Assembly (NCBI GenBank): GCA_023129655.1
Contig: JAGMBN010000024.1
Coordinates: 1 to 13,336, forward strand
Reading direction: 5' to 3'
Length of the DNA stretch: 13,336 nucleotides
From: a bacterium
GTDB lineage: Bacteria; JAHJDO01
The translations under genes were made by a program, and so were the position numbers. Shown here one piece after another: positions 1 through 5,374 of the stretch. The notes beneath the pieces were generated by a model, which did not search any database, was not told the DNA's origin, and was given only the letters and a program-made list of their open reading frames with translations. How positions within the stretch are numbered: position 1 is the first letter of the stretch; every line of letters begins with the position of its first letter.

Positions 1-52
1 AAAGTTCTGCCATCTCATCCCGCACGCTAATTTGTTTATTATCTTTTGTCAT
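1..52 (-). CDS. N-terminal fragment of an unidentified protein (runs off left edge)
   Basis: An open frame starts with ATG at 52-50 and continues without a stop to the edge, giving 17 residues that begin MTKDNKQISVRDEMAEL. The upstream sequence is AT-rich and contains AAAGAA about 9 bases before the ATG, a weak ribosome binding site. The remainder of the protein lies outside the window, so no family can be assigned. It has the same orientation as the genes to its right but is separated from the next one by about 120 bases of repeat-like sequence. A second ATG at codon 14 could also be the start. The fragment is short enough that chance cannot be excluded. Confidence 0.4.
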   Translation of the reverse strand, partial: MTKDNKQISVRDEMAEL

Positions 53-89
53 AATTAATTATTCTTTATAAAAAATTTTCGCCCTTTCT

Positions 90-130
90 GTCATTGCGAA
101 TCCCGAACACTTTCAGGATGAAGCAATCTC
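90..130. repeat. Degenerate dispersed intergenic repeat (gtcattgcga ... gaagcaatctc type)
   Basis: The block opens with gtcattgcga and closes with gaagcaatctc, the two conserved ends of a short intergenic repeat seen in many environmental bacterial genomes. The middle is diverged. This is recognised from memory of such repeats; only one copy is visible here, so copy number in this genome is not shown. Confidence 0.5.
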
Positions 131-134
131 GTTT

Positions 135-163
135 GTCATTCTCCTGCTTGACCGGGAAATACA
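135..163. repeat. Second degenerate dispersed repeat (gtcattc..cc..gcttga..cggga type)
   Basis: This follows the preceding repeat almost directly. It reads gtcattctcctgcttgaccg then ggaaatacag, resembling the common palindromic type in which CCCG and CGGG arms flank a GCTTGA core. The left arm is decayed (CTCCT instead of CCCGT), so the hairpin is no longer perfect. Recognition is from general familiarity, without a second copy in the window. Confidence 0.35.
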
Positions 164-174
164 GTGTTTAAAGA

Positions 175-399
175 TTATGTTCCCAAATGCATTTTAAAAA
201 ATCTGTTATTAATTATTTCTATCTCTCCTGACTTTATCCTGCTTTCAAATCTTTTTTTATCCATTTCCATCAAAGTGTCTCTCTCTTGAATATTTCTAAT
301 CTTGTTTCTAGCTGCTCTTTTATATCCAAGCTTAGCCTTTAAGGAGAAAAATTTTGTTTTTTTCTCCGAGGTGAATTTGTCATAATCAAATCTTCTCAT
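175..399 (-). CDS. Small basic hypothetical protein downstream of the HTH-nucleotidyltransferase
   Basis: This 74-residue protein is rich in Lys and Arg (clearly net positive) with scattered Glu/Asp, no signal peptide and no membrane segment. It is probably mostly helical in its centre. The start is supported by GAAGGA placed 8 bases before the ATG. The first 14 bases overlap the end of the upstream HTH-nucleotidyltransferase gene, so the two are almost certainly co-transcribed and translationally coupled. I do not recognise the family. The position, as a small partner overlapping a nucleotidyltransferase-type regulator, suggests a two-gene module of toxin-antitoxin type, but no toxin or antitoxin motif is convincing. 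An Arg66-x4-His71 near the C-terminus resembles the HEPN motif only superficially. Confidence 0.7.
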   Translation of the reverse strand: MRRFDYDKFTSEKKTKFFSLKAKLGYKRAARNKIRNIQERDTLMEMDKKRFESRIKSGEIEIINNRFFKMHLGT

Positions 400-1129
400 T
401 GGAAATTTCCTTCAAAATATTATCAAGTTCATCATCTGTTTTTTCCTTACAGGCTCTTTCTTTTAAGTAATTCATATCTAGTTTGTTTTGGTGAATGTAT
501 ATTAGCTCTTTTGCCCAGTATCTGTCATCGGATGATTTCCAATGGACAGCTGCGTTCAATCTGTCAACAATCAAATCTTCAATCCCGACAAGATAGACAT
601 CCACATCTTCAACTCTGACTTTCGTAACTTTTGAATGGTCATCTCCTTTTAATACAGAGCCCGGTGATTCTATGTATATATCGAGTTCATCACTTATCCA
701 ATGCCTTCCCTGTTTTTTAAATCTCCATTTACCTAATATACTATCCAGCAATTCATTGTCAGGACAAATGACATCTATATCAGCGGTATTGTATCCGCCT
801 GTAGTATAGAATTCTAATGCGCATCCTCCAACTATTATTGGCCTAACATTTTCCGGCTCAAGCTCTCTGGTAAGCAACCCTACAAAATATAATCTGCGTT
901 TATTAACATCATGAATGTTTTTAATTTTATTTACTAAATCAATGTTATTTGATTTGTTTGCAGGCTTGGAGCTTCTCAGCCACGAATCTATTTCATCTTT
1001 TATAAAACGGTACTGTCCGCCAATTTTTGAGACAGGAATTACGCCGTCTTTTATTAACTGATAAATTTTTCTCTGGCTGAAGCCAAGATATCTTGATATC
1101 CCAGCTATGCTCATTATTTCTTTATTCAT
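386..1129 (-). CDS. Excisionase/MerR-type helix-turn-helix fused to a nucleotidyltransferase-like domain
   Basis: The protein has 247 residues. Residues 5-52 form an excisionase-family winged helix-turn-helix: SIAGISRYLGFSQRKIYQLI, then the beta-wing around VSKIGGQYRF. A Ser/Asn/Lys-rich linker follows near 53-65. From about 80 onwards there is a nucleotidyltransferase-like domain with IIVGG (98-102) and TADID (115-119). Asp117 and Asp119 are the expected metal ligands and an acidic LDI near 149-151 is a candidate third; a conserved-looking VGIEDLIVDRL follows (181-191). Similar domains occur in AbiEii/DUF6036-type proteins of toxin-antitoxin and defence loci. ATG at 1129 lies only a couple of bases from the predicted transcription start, so the mRNA may be leaderless, or translation may begin at the in-frame ATG at 1114. 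Target DNA and nucleotidyl acceptor are unknown; autoregulation is an inference. Confidence 0.8.
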   Translation of the reverse strand: MNKEIMSIAGISRYLGFSQRKIYQLIKDGVIPVSKIGGQYRFIKDEIDSWLRSSKPANKSNNIDLVNKIKNIHDVNKRRLYFVGLLTRELEPENVRPIIVGGCALEFYTTGGYNTADIDVICPDNELLDSILGKWRFKKQGRHWISDELDIYIESPGSVLKGDDHSKVTKVRVEDVDVYLVGIEDLIVDRLNAAVHWKSSDDRYWAKELIYIHQNKLDMNYLKERACKEKTDDELDNILKEISNEKI

Positions 1130-1137
1130 AATTTAAA

Positions 1138-1166
1138 ATTATAATAGAAAAATTAAGCAAAAACAA
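1138..1166 (-). promoter_or_regulatory. Sigma70-type promoter for the HTH-nucleotidyltransferase gene
   Basis: On the minus strand TTGTTT (1166-1161), a 17-base spacer and a perfect TATAAT (1143-1138) lie just upstream of the gene starting at 1129. The -10 box and spacing are ideal; the -35 box matches three of six positions. The local sequence is very AT-rich, which raises the chance of a coincidental match. Confidence 0.55.
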
Positions 1167-1172
1167 GAAATA

Positions 1173-1192
1173 TTTTGCAAATACATGCAAAA
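1173..1192. promoter_or_regulatory. Inverted repeat upstream of the promoter, possible operator
   Basis: Perfect 7-base arms TTTTGCA and TGCAAAA are separated by six bases (AATACA). The site lies just upstream of the -35 box of the HTH-nucleotidyltransferase promoter. It could be the binding site for that gene's own helix-turn-helix domain. There is no GC-rich stem, so it is unlikely to be an intrinsic terminator of the gene before it. Confidence 0.35.
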
Positions 1193-1212
1193 AAAGAAAA
1201 TTCCAAAAATGT

Positions 1213-1389
1213 TTATCTCTTAAATAAGGCAACTAGAAGACTTATAAAAAAACTTATAATAGATATAATAAGTGCCAACTTTGCTATTTTGTTTGATTCA
1301 CGAGATATATCAATCTGCTTCTCTTTTTGCTCAACATCCTGCTGCCTTCTCTGTTTATCATCTTCTTCGCAGAGTTTATATTGCTCCAA
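1213..1389 (-). CDS. Small coiled-coil protein with C-terminal membrane anchor (58 residues, TTG start)
   Basis: The open frame begins at TTG (1389-1387) directly after an in-frame TAA and ends at TAA 1215-1213. The first 32 residues are strongly charged and heptad-like (LEQYKLCEEDDKQRRQQDVE, then QKEKQIDISRES), which suggests a short coiled coil. Residues 38-55 form one hydrophobic helix (LALIISIISFFISLLVAL) followed by FKR, typical of a tail-anchored inner-membrane protein. There is no internal Met, so TTG is the only reasonable start; GTGGGG lies 5 bases upstream. A TATAAT overlaps the start, which argues against that site as a promoter for this frame. The amphipathic/hydrophobic pattern looks coding, but the ORF could also be the remnant of a longer gene. 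Function unknown. Confidence 0.5.
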   Translation of the reverse strand: MEQYKLCEEDDKQRRQQDVEQKEKQIDISRESNKIAKLALIISIISFFISLLVALFKR

Positions 1390-1431
1390 TTATACCCCAC
1401 TATCCCCAAACCATAAAGAGAAAAGAAAAGG

Positions 1432-1476
1432 TTATTACCCTATTTATTGCCCCATTCATATATTTATTACCCTATT
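1432..1476. repeat. 13-base direct repeat (ttattaccctatt) across the fic stop codon
   Basis: ttattaccctatt occurs at 1432-1444 and again at 1464-1476, a 32-base period. The second copy includes the fic stop codon. The intervening sequence carries a partly similar 'tttattgcccc', so this may be a small decayed tandem repeat. No terminator-like hairpin is seen in the space downstream of fic. Confidence 0.4.
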
Positions 1477-2501
1477 CGTTTCCATTTCGCAGACTGTCCT
1501 TTGCCTAGACAAACAATTCGCTTTTCTTTCTGCAATTGCCTGAACACCACTCTGATCATATCCCTGCTTATTCCCGGACACAATCTCTCAATATCAGATA
1601 TGGCAAACTCTCCGACTTCCTTTTCAATCGCAGCAGTGATTATCTCTGTTTTTACTCCCCTTGCAGGTTTTATGCTTCCTGCGCGTTCTTCAAATTCCTT
1701 ATATGCTCCAAGAACTGTTCCGAGAAAATAATTGAACCATGGGGAAATATCATGCTTTGATTGGTGCCATTTTTGCGAACTCTTGTTCAGTGATTCGTAA
1801 TATGTTTCTTTTGACTGCTCGGTAATACGATCAAGACTTATGTATTTAGTTACCTGATAATCATGCTGGTAGAGAGCCAATAATGTCAAAAGACGGGACA
1901 CTCTGCCATTACCATCTCTGAACGGATGAATGCACAGGAAATCAAACACAAAACAGGCAACGGCATAGAGTTCAGGATATTTTAATTGATTGACGCTGTT
2001 TTCATACGCAAGGCACAGTTGTTCGACCATAGCCGGTACTTTACCTGAACGTACGGGTTTAAAGATAATCTCAACACGGCCATCAGGATATTTGCGGATA
2101 ATATCGTTGTCTTTCTCTTTCCATTTCCCTGCATCCCATACTTCTCCGCGGCATAAACGATGTAACTCTTTAATTGTCTCCGGCGTTATGCGAAGACTTG
2201 CGTGTTTCTTATGTATCAGATCAAGCGCCCTGCGGTAACCTGCCACTTCTTCCTCTGGGCGATCATGCGGTTTGCTCCTGCCGATAATAAGAGGCTTAAG
2301 CCGATTTCTCTCAACCGTTACGCCCTCAATGCGATTGGATGATTCTGCGCTCTCAATAAGCGCCATCTCAACAAGCGATTTCAGAATCTGAGGCGACTGT
2401 TTTTTATATAATTCCTGCTTGCCTTTGTATTCGGAAATAGAATTCATCAACCATACAGCGCCCAAAGGCAGCTTAACAGTATCATTCTTAAAAGAATGCA
2501 T
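1467..2501 (-). CDS. Fic family AMPylase-type protein, class II (N-terminal inhibitory helix), winged-helix C-terminus
   Basis: This 344-residue protein has the full Fic active-site motif HPFRDGNGR at 192-200, so catalytic His192, the acidic Asp196 and the phosphate-binding Gly-Asn-Gly-Arg are intact. Fic enzymes usually transfer AMP from ATP to a hydroxyl side chain of a target protein. An inhibitory motif of [S/T]xxxE[G/N] type lies N-terminal at 55-60 (SNRIEG, Glu59), as in class II Fic proteins, where the Glu blocks productive ATP binding. The order is Fic_N-like helices (about 1-80), Fic core (about 110-265), and a winged-helix-like C-terminus (about 285-344). The start has a good GAGG site 5 bases upstream. 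It follows the half-ketosynthase gene by 11 bases and is probably co-transcribed with it. The target protein cannot be told from the sequence. Confidence 0.93.
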   Translation of the reverse strand: MHSFKNDTVKLPLGAVWLMNSISEYKGKQELYKKQSPQILKSLVEMALIESAESSNRIEGVTVERNRLKPLIIGRSKPHDRPEEEVAGYRRALDLIHKKHASLRITPETIKELHRLCRGEVWDAGKWKEKDNDIIRKYPDGRVEIIFKPVRSGKVPAMVEQLCLAYENSVNQLKYPELYAVACFVFDFLCIHPFRDGNGRVSRLLTLLALYQHDYQVTKYISLDRITEQSKETYYESLNKSSQKWHQSKHDISPWFNYFLGTVLGAYKEFEERAGSIKPARGVKTEIITAAIEKEVGEFAISDIERLCPGISRDMIRVVFRQLQKEKRIVCLGKGQSAKWKRIG

Positions 2502-2512
2502 ATTTACCTCGT

Positions 2513-3076
2513 TTATTTGTGATTATACTCTCTCATCACAAAACATACAGCTTTCTCTTCATCGACTTTCATAGCCAGCACTGCTGATGCTTCTCTGCGG
2601 GATATTATGCCTTCTGCGTATTGCAGTAAGGACGAAACTTGTTTTTGCGGAAACATGATATACAGTAATGGTCCCTGAAACCCAAAGTGAATTGCTGCTT
2701 CTGCTAAAGGGCTTGACGGAAGTGTGTAGATAAAAAGATTCCCACGCGCAAGCTTTCTGCCTGTCTGCACATAATCCTTGAAATAATCTAGATTAGATTT
2801 TAGACATCCATCAGTATTTGTACTGATAATTCCAATATCCTGTTTGTATTTTTCTGAATACTTTATTCCTGCATCATGCAGTGCCAGAGCACCTGCGCAG
2901 CAAGCCATTTTTGACGTTGTGTCAAACCTGCCGAAATTCTTTACAGGATACAAAAATACTGATTCATTCTGCAGTTTTGAATACATGGACTTTATGTCAG
3001 TATAATCTTTGCGTACCGCTTTTTTTACACATCCATATTTTTTCTTACTAATCCAGCCGATACCTGAAATAATCAT
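2513..3076 (-). CDS. Beta-ketoacyl synthase-like half-subunit without the nucleophile (Ketoacyl-synt_2 / chain-length-factor-like)
   Basis: At 187 residues this covers only the N-terminal thiolase-like half of a ketosynthase. Recognisable landmarks are IISGIGWIS at the N-terminus, DTTSKMACCAGALALHDAG (52-70), the mobile-loop region near SSPLAEAAIHFGFQGP (121-136) and YAEGIISRREASAVLAM (153-169). In active ketosynthases a Cys-containing TACSSS-like motif follows the GP; here the aligned stretch is MFPQKQVSS with no Cys. No HGTGT or GH motifs follow, so it cannot condense alone. Proteins of this type in aryl polyene clusters pair with a full ketosynthase, in the manner of a chain-length factor. 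Its ATGA start overlaps the stop of the ketosynthase gene by 4 bases, which is the coupling expected for a 1:1 heterodimer partner. Confidence 0.8.
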   Translation of the reverse strand: MIISGIGWISKKKYGCVKKAVRKDYTDIKSMYSKLQNESVFLYPVKNFGRFDTTSKMACCAGALALHDAGIKYSEKYKQDIGIISTNTDGCLKSNLDYFKDYVQTGRKLARGNLFIYTLPSSPLAEAAIHFGFQGPLLYIMFPQKQVSSLLQYAEGIISRREASAVLAMKVDEEKAVCFVMREYNHK

Positions 3077-4242
3077 AACTGCTGCCTATCCCATTTTTTC
3101 AGTACCAATGCAGAATTCACTCCTCCAAATCCAGCATTGATAGAAATAGTTACAGGGCTATCAAATGTATATTGTTCATTGGAGACCCAGCCATTAGCTT
3201 CATCATCGGCAATACGCAGATTAACTGTAGGAGGAACAAGTTCTTCTTTCAGCGACCGCAATGCCACGACTGTCTCTACCAGACCAGCCGCTCCCATTGT
3301 ATGGCCTATTCCTCCTTTAATTGAGTAAGTTGGAACAGCTCCTGAGGCAAAAACAGACCTAAATGCCCTCATTTCCATAGCATCATTATATACAGTTCCG
3401 GTGCCATGCGCAGCTATACATCCTACAGCATCAGCATGTATACCTGCTGAGTTTAATGCTTTATTCATAGCCAGCGCCAGTCCGCTGCCATCTCTGGATG
3501 GACCGGTCATGTGATTAGCATCATTCGTCAGTCCCCATCCTGCTATTTCTCCAATAACAGACTTTCTTTCCTGAATAGCTCTTTCCTTGCTCATAACCAG
3601 AACAAATCCTGCTGCTTCACCAAGGCTTAGACCGCTTCTGTTTTTATCAAAAGGCTGTGCTGTATCTTTATCTAACGCCATCAGAGAAGAAAATCCGGCA
3701 AAAACAAATTCACTTACAATGTCACAGGCAACTATCAGCACGCAGTCACGCTCTTTACTACGGATCATTGCTGCTGCCTGGGCAATTGCGCTGCTTGAAG
3801 AAGTACATGCCTCAGAAACAATAATTCCGGGCGCCTTTATTCCGCTCAAGCATTGCGCCTTTTCCAATAAATATCGCGGCGCGCTTTTTGCTGCGTTGCC
3901 TTTACCGCTAAGAACATGTTTCTCCAGAATATCTATTTCGCCTGTTGTAGTTGCTAAAATTAAAAGAGCATCCTTTGGAATAACAGCAGATGCTTTCTTT
4001 AATAACGGCTTCAGCATCTGCATTACCAGAGAGTCGTTCTGAGCGAGATTGAGGTCAGGAATTACTGCCGCTTTTTTTGTTTGAAATGCCTCTGTATCAA
4101 AACGGTCTAATATATTTATTGCGGTCTTCCCGGATAAAAGCCCATTCCAGCACGCATCAATACCACAGCCGTATGGAGTTATGAGATCACAGGCAACAAC
4201 AACTGCCTTTGGTGCATGTATATTAGTTCTCCTGTTTTTCAT
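3073..4242 (-). CDS. FabF/KAS II-type beta-ketoacyl-ACP synthase
   Basis: This 389-residue condensing enzyme has a complete Cys-His-His triad: Cys146 in VSEACTSSSSA, His279 in AAHGTGTVYND and His314 in KGGIGHTMGAAG (with Lys309). The C-terminal glycine-rich NAGFGGVNS is also present. It would elongate an acyl-ACP with malonyl-ACP by decarboxylative Claisen condensation in the cytoplasm. It is slightly shorter than housekeeping FabF (about 410) and sits between a dehydratase and a nucleophile-less partner rather than in a fab operon, so a specialised polyene or lipid product is more likely than bulk fatty acids. Its start lies inside the dehydratase gene (20-base overlap). The GAGAGTAAG upstream is a poor ribosome binding site, consistent with translational coupling. 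Confidence 0.93.
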   Translation of the reverse strand: MKNRRTNIHAPKAVVVACDLITPYGCGIDACWNGLLSGKTAINILDRFDTEAFQTKKAAVIPDLNLAQNDSLVMQMLKPLLKKASAVIPKDALLILATTTGEIDILEKHVLSGKGNAAKSAPRYLLEKAQCLSGIKAPGIIVSEACTSSSSAIAQAAAMIRSKERDCVLIVACDIVSEFVFAGFSSLMALDKDTAQPFDKNRSGLSLGEAAGFVLVMSKERAIQERKSVIGEIAGWGLTNDANHMTGPSRDGSGLALAMNKALNSAGIHADAVGCIAAHGTGTVYNDAMEMRAFRSVFASGAVPTYSIKGGIGHTMGAAGLVETVVALRSLKEELVPPTVNLRIADDEANGWVSNEQYTFDSPVTISINAGFGGVNSALVLKKWDRQQL

Positions 4243-4615
4243 TTTTAAAACTTACTCTCAGCTGCAGTTCAGCAACTTTCTTCCCACTACTGGTTACTGA
4301 TGCTTTTACGAGTGCTTCACTGTTGCTTTCTGTTTGTTTCCTGTAATTAAAAACAAGTTTTTCTCCATGGGAAACCGGTGAAAGAAATTTTGCCGAAACA
4401 ATTTCCTTCAGTCTGATATCCCTCTTTTCCCACACTTGAAGCATTGCTATAACTGCTTGTATCTTGCAAACACCAGGAAGAACAGGTTTGTCTGGAAAAT
4501 GCCCCTGAAACCCAATGAACTCTGCTGGGAAAAGAAAGTGCGCATATACTTCCCCTTTCTTAGTTTCAGCTAAATCAGACATGCATTGTTTGATCTCCTG
4601 CATAAGCTTATTCAT
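4223..4615 (-). CDS. FabZ-like hotdog-fold 3-hydroxyacyl-ACP dehydratase, catalytic Glu replaced by Gln
   Basis: The protein has 130 residues, a little shorter than FabZ. It carries the single-hotdog signature GHFPDKPVLPGV at 38-49 with catalytic His39, and the sheet motif AKFLSPVSHGEKL (75-87) matching the FabZ 'F..PV.PGD.L' strand. In FabZ the central helix following PGV reads like LxxEAxAQ and the Glu is the second catalytic residue; here it is PGVCKIQAV, so Gln53 occupies that place. It may be a divergent dehydratase (as in aryl polyene or COG4706-type enzymes) or a non-catalytic acyl-binding partner. ATG overlaps the lipoprotein stop by 4 bases (ATGA). Adjacent ketosynthase genes indicate a role in making an unsaturated acyl or polyene chain. 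Confidence 0.85.
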   Translation of the reverse strand: MNKLMQEIKQCMSDLAETKKGEVYAHFLFPAEFIGFQGHFPDKPVLPGVCKIQAVIAMLQVWEKRDIRLKEIVSAKFLSPVSHGEKLVFNYRKQTESNSEALVKASVTSSGKKVAELQLRVSFKNEKQEN

Positions 4616-5280
4616 GTCTGAATCTCCTTCAATCGCACAGTTAGTTGATAATTGTATTTATGATGTTTGAGCATAATGCCGGATGGATATAGTTTTCCGT
4701 TCTTCCTGCGGTACTCATAATAAAAAACACTCCAGATTTTTCGCCACCCTTTATAATACTGTTTTTCAATTAACAGATTGTCAGTGCCGGCAAATGTGTA
4801 TTCCATTACACCTTCTTCTGCAGGCTGTCTGAAAACAATCTTGTTTTTCTTTTTATATATTCTGGATTCAGGGTTTGGAATACAGTCAAAATAGATTCTT
4901 CTAATATCATCTCCTACTGCCTTAGCAAAATTGCCGGGGAAAGAAGCTCCTTCAAAAGCAAACTTGCATTCAACACTATTATCATTTCCAGCTAACTCAA
5001 ATAGCTTGATACCTGCATGATTAAGACAGACAACTGTGAAGAGCTTTTGGAGAGCGTCAATATCAGTATACCCAATAGCAGAGAACTTACGCCATTTATA
5101 TTGAAAAACAATTGTGTTAACTACCTGAAATTCTTGAGGAAGGGCACTGGCGAATTGCTTCAAAATTGCTGCAGGCTGCACTTTGCTAACCGAAACATAT
5201 TGAACCTTTTCAAACGGAATACTGCTGCATCCGGAACTGCATAATACAACTAATCCAAAAACTAAATTTTTAAGTGTCAT
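4612..5280 (-). CDS. Outer-membrane-type lipoprotein, DUF3261-like, of the acyl/polyene export block
   Basis: With ATG at 5280 the protein is 222 residues and begins MTLKNLVFGLVVLCSSGCSS, a short lipoprotein signal peptide with a candidate lipidated Cys18 (SSGC; Ser rather than Leu at -3). The mature part is predicted beta-rich with alternating charged and aromatic strands, ending in HKYNYQLTVRLKEIQ. Its size, position between exporter and dehydratase, and strand pattern resemble DUF3261 lipoproteins of aryl polyene clusters, or a LolB-like fold. This assignment is by context and look, not by a diagnostic motif. I choose 5280 because GGGGGA stands 8 bases upstream and the signal peptide starts there; an upstream ATG at 5301 would add seven unlikely residues encoded by a repeat. 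The stop overlaps the dehydratase start. Confidence 0.75.
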   Translation of the reverse strand: MTLKNLVFGLVVLCSSGCSSIPFEKVQYVSVSKVQPAAILKQFASALPQEFQVVNTIVFQYKWRKFSAIGYTDIDALQKLFTVVCLNHAGIKLFELAGNDNSVECKFAFEGASFPGNFAKAVGDDIRRIYFDCIPNPESRIYKKKNKIVFRQPAEEGVMEYTFAGTDNLLIEKQYYKGWRKIWSVFYYEYRRKNGKLYPSGIMLKHHKYNYQLTVRLKEIQT

Positions 5281-5288
5281 GCTCAACA

Positions 5289-5294
5289 TCCCCC
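5289..5294 (-). promoter_or_regulatory. Shine-Dalgarno-like GGGGGA deciding the lipoprotein start
   Basis: On the minus strand GGGGGA is followed by an 8-base spacer and the ATG at 5280. It lies at the outer edge of the double-hairpin repeat at 5295-5374, so the repeat insertion appears to have provided or displaced the ribosome binding site. Confidence 0.5.
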
Positions 5295-5374
5295 AACTCA
5301 TCCCCTAGCCCCTTCTCTTGACAGAGAAGGGGAAACCTTTTCCCTCTCTTTTCAAGAGAGGGTCAGGGTGAGTT
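5295..5374. repeat. Double-hairpin palindromic repeat overlapping the 3' end of the MMPL exporter gene
   Basis: Two perfect hairpins lie side by side: CCCCTTCTCT (5309-5318) / TGAC / AGAGAAGGGG (5323-5332), and CCCTCTCTT (5342-5350) / TTC / AAGAGAGGG (5354-5362). They are enclosed by imperfect outer arms aactcatcccctag (5295-5308) and gtcagggtgagtt (5362-5374). The element encodes the last 22 residues of the exporter, its TAG stop, and the sequence just before the lipoprotein's ribosome binding site. This type (CCCTCTCC..GGAGAGGG, 'THPDPLLKRE' when translated) is a familiar dispersed repeat in environmental genomes. Confidence 0.8.

Noticed and set aside
184..204. Arg-x4-His near the C-terminus of the 74-residue protein, like the HEPN RNase motif
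   Set aside because: The residue after Arg is Phe rather than the usual polar residue, and the protein is too short for a HEPN four-helix domain. One such match is expected by chance.
1175..1731. Several overlapping plus-strand open frames antisense to fic and its downstream region
   Set aside because: They are low-complexity in composition, overlap one another and the well-supported fic gene, and have no ribosome binding site or recognisable domain.
5281..5301. ATG at 5301 as the lipoprotein start
   Set aside because: It would add seven residues encoded at the edge of a repeat and disturb the lipoprotein signal peptide; 5280 has a well-spaced GGGGGA.
5309..5362. The double hairpin as an intrinsic terminator between exporter and lipoprotein
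   Set aside because: Neither stem is followed by a U-run on the minus strand, and the genes around it look like one operon.
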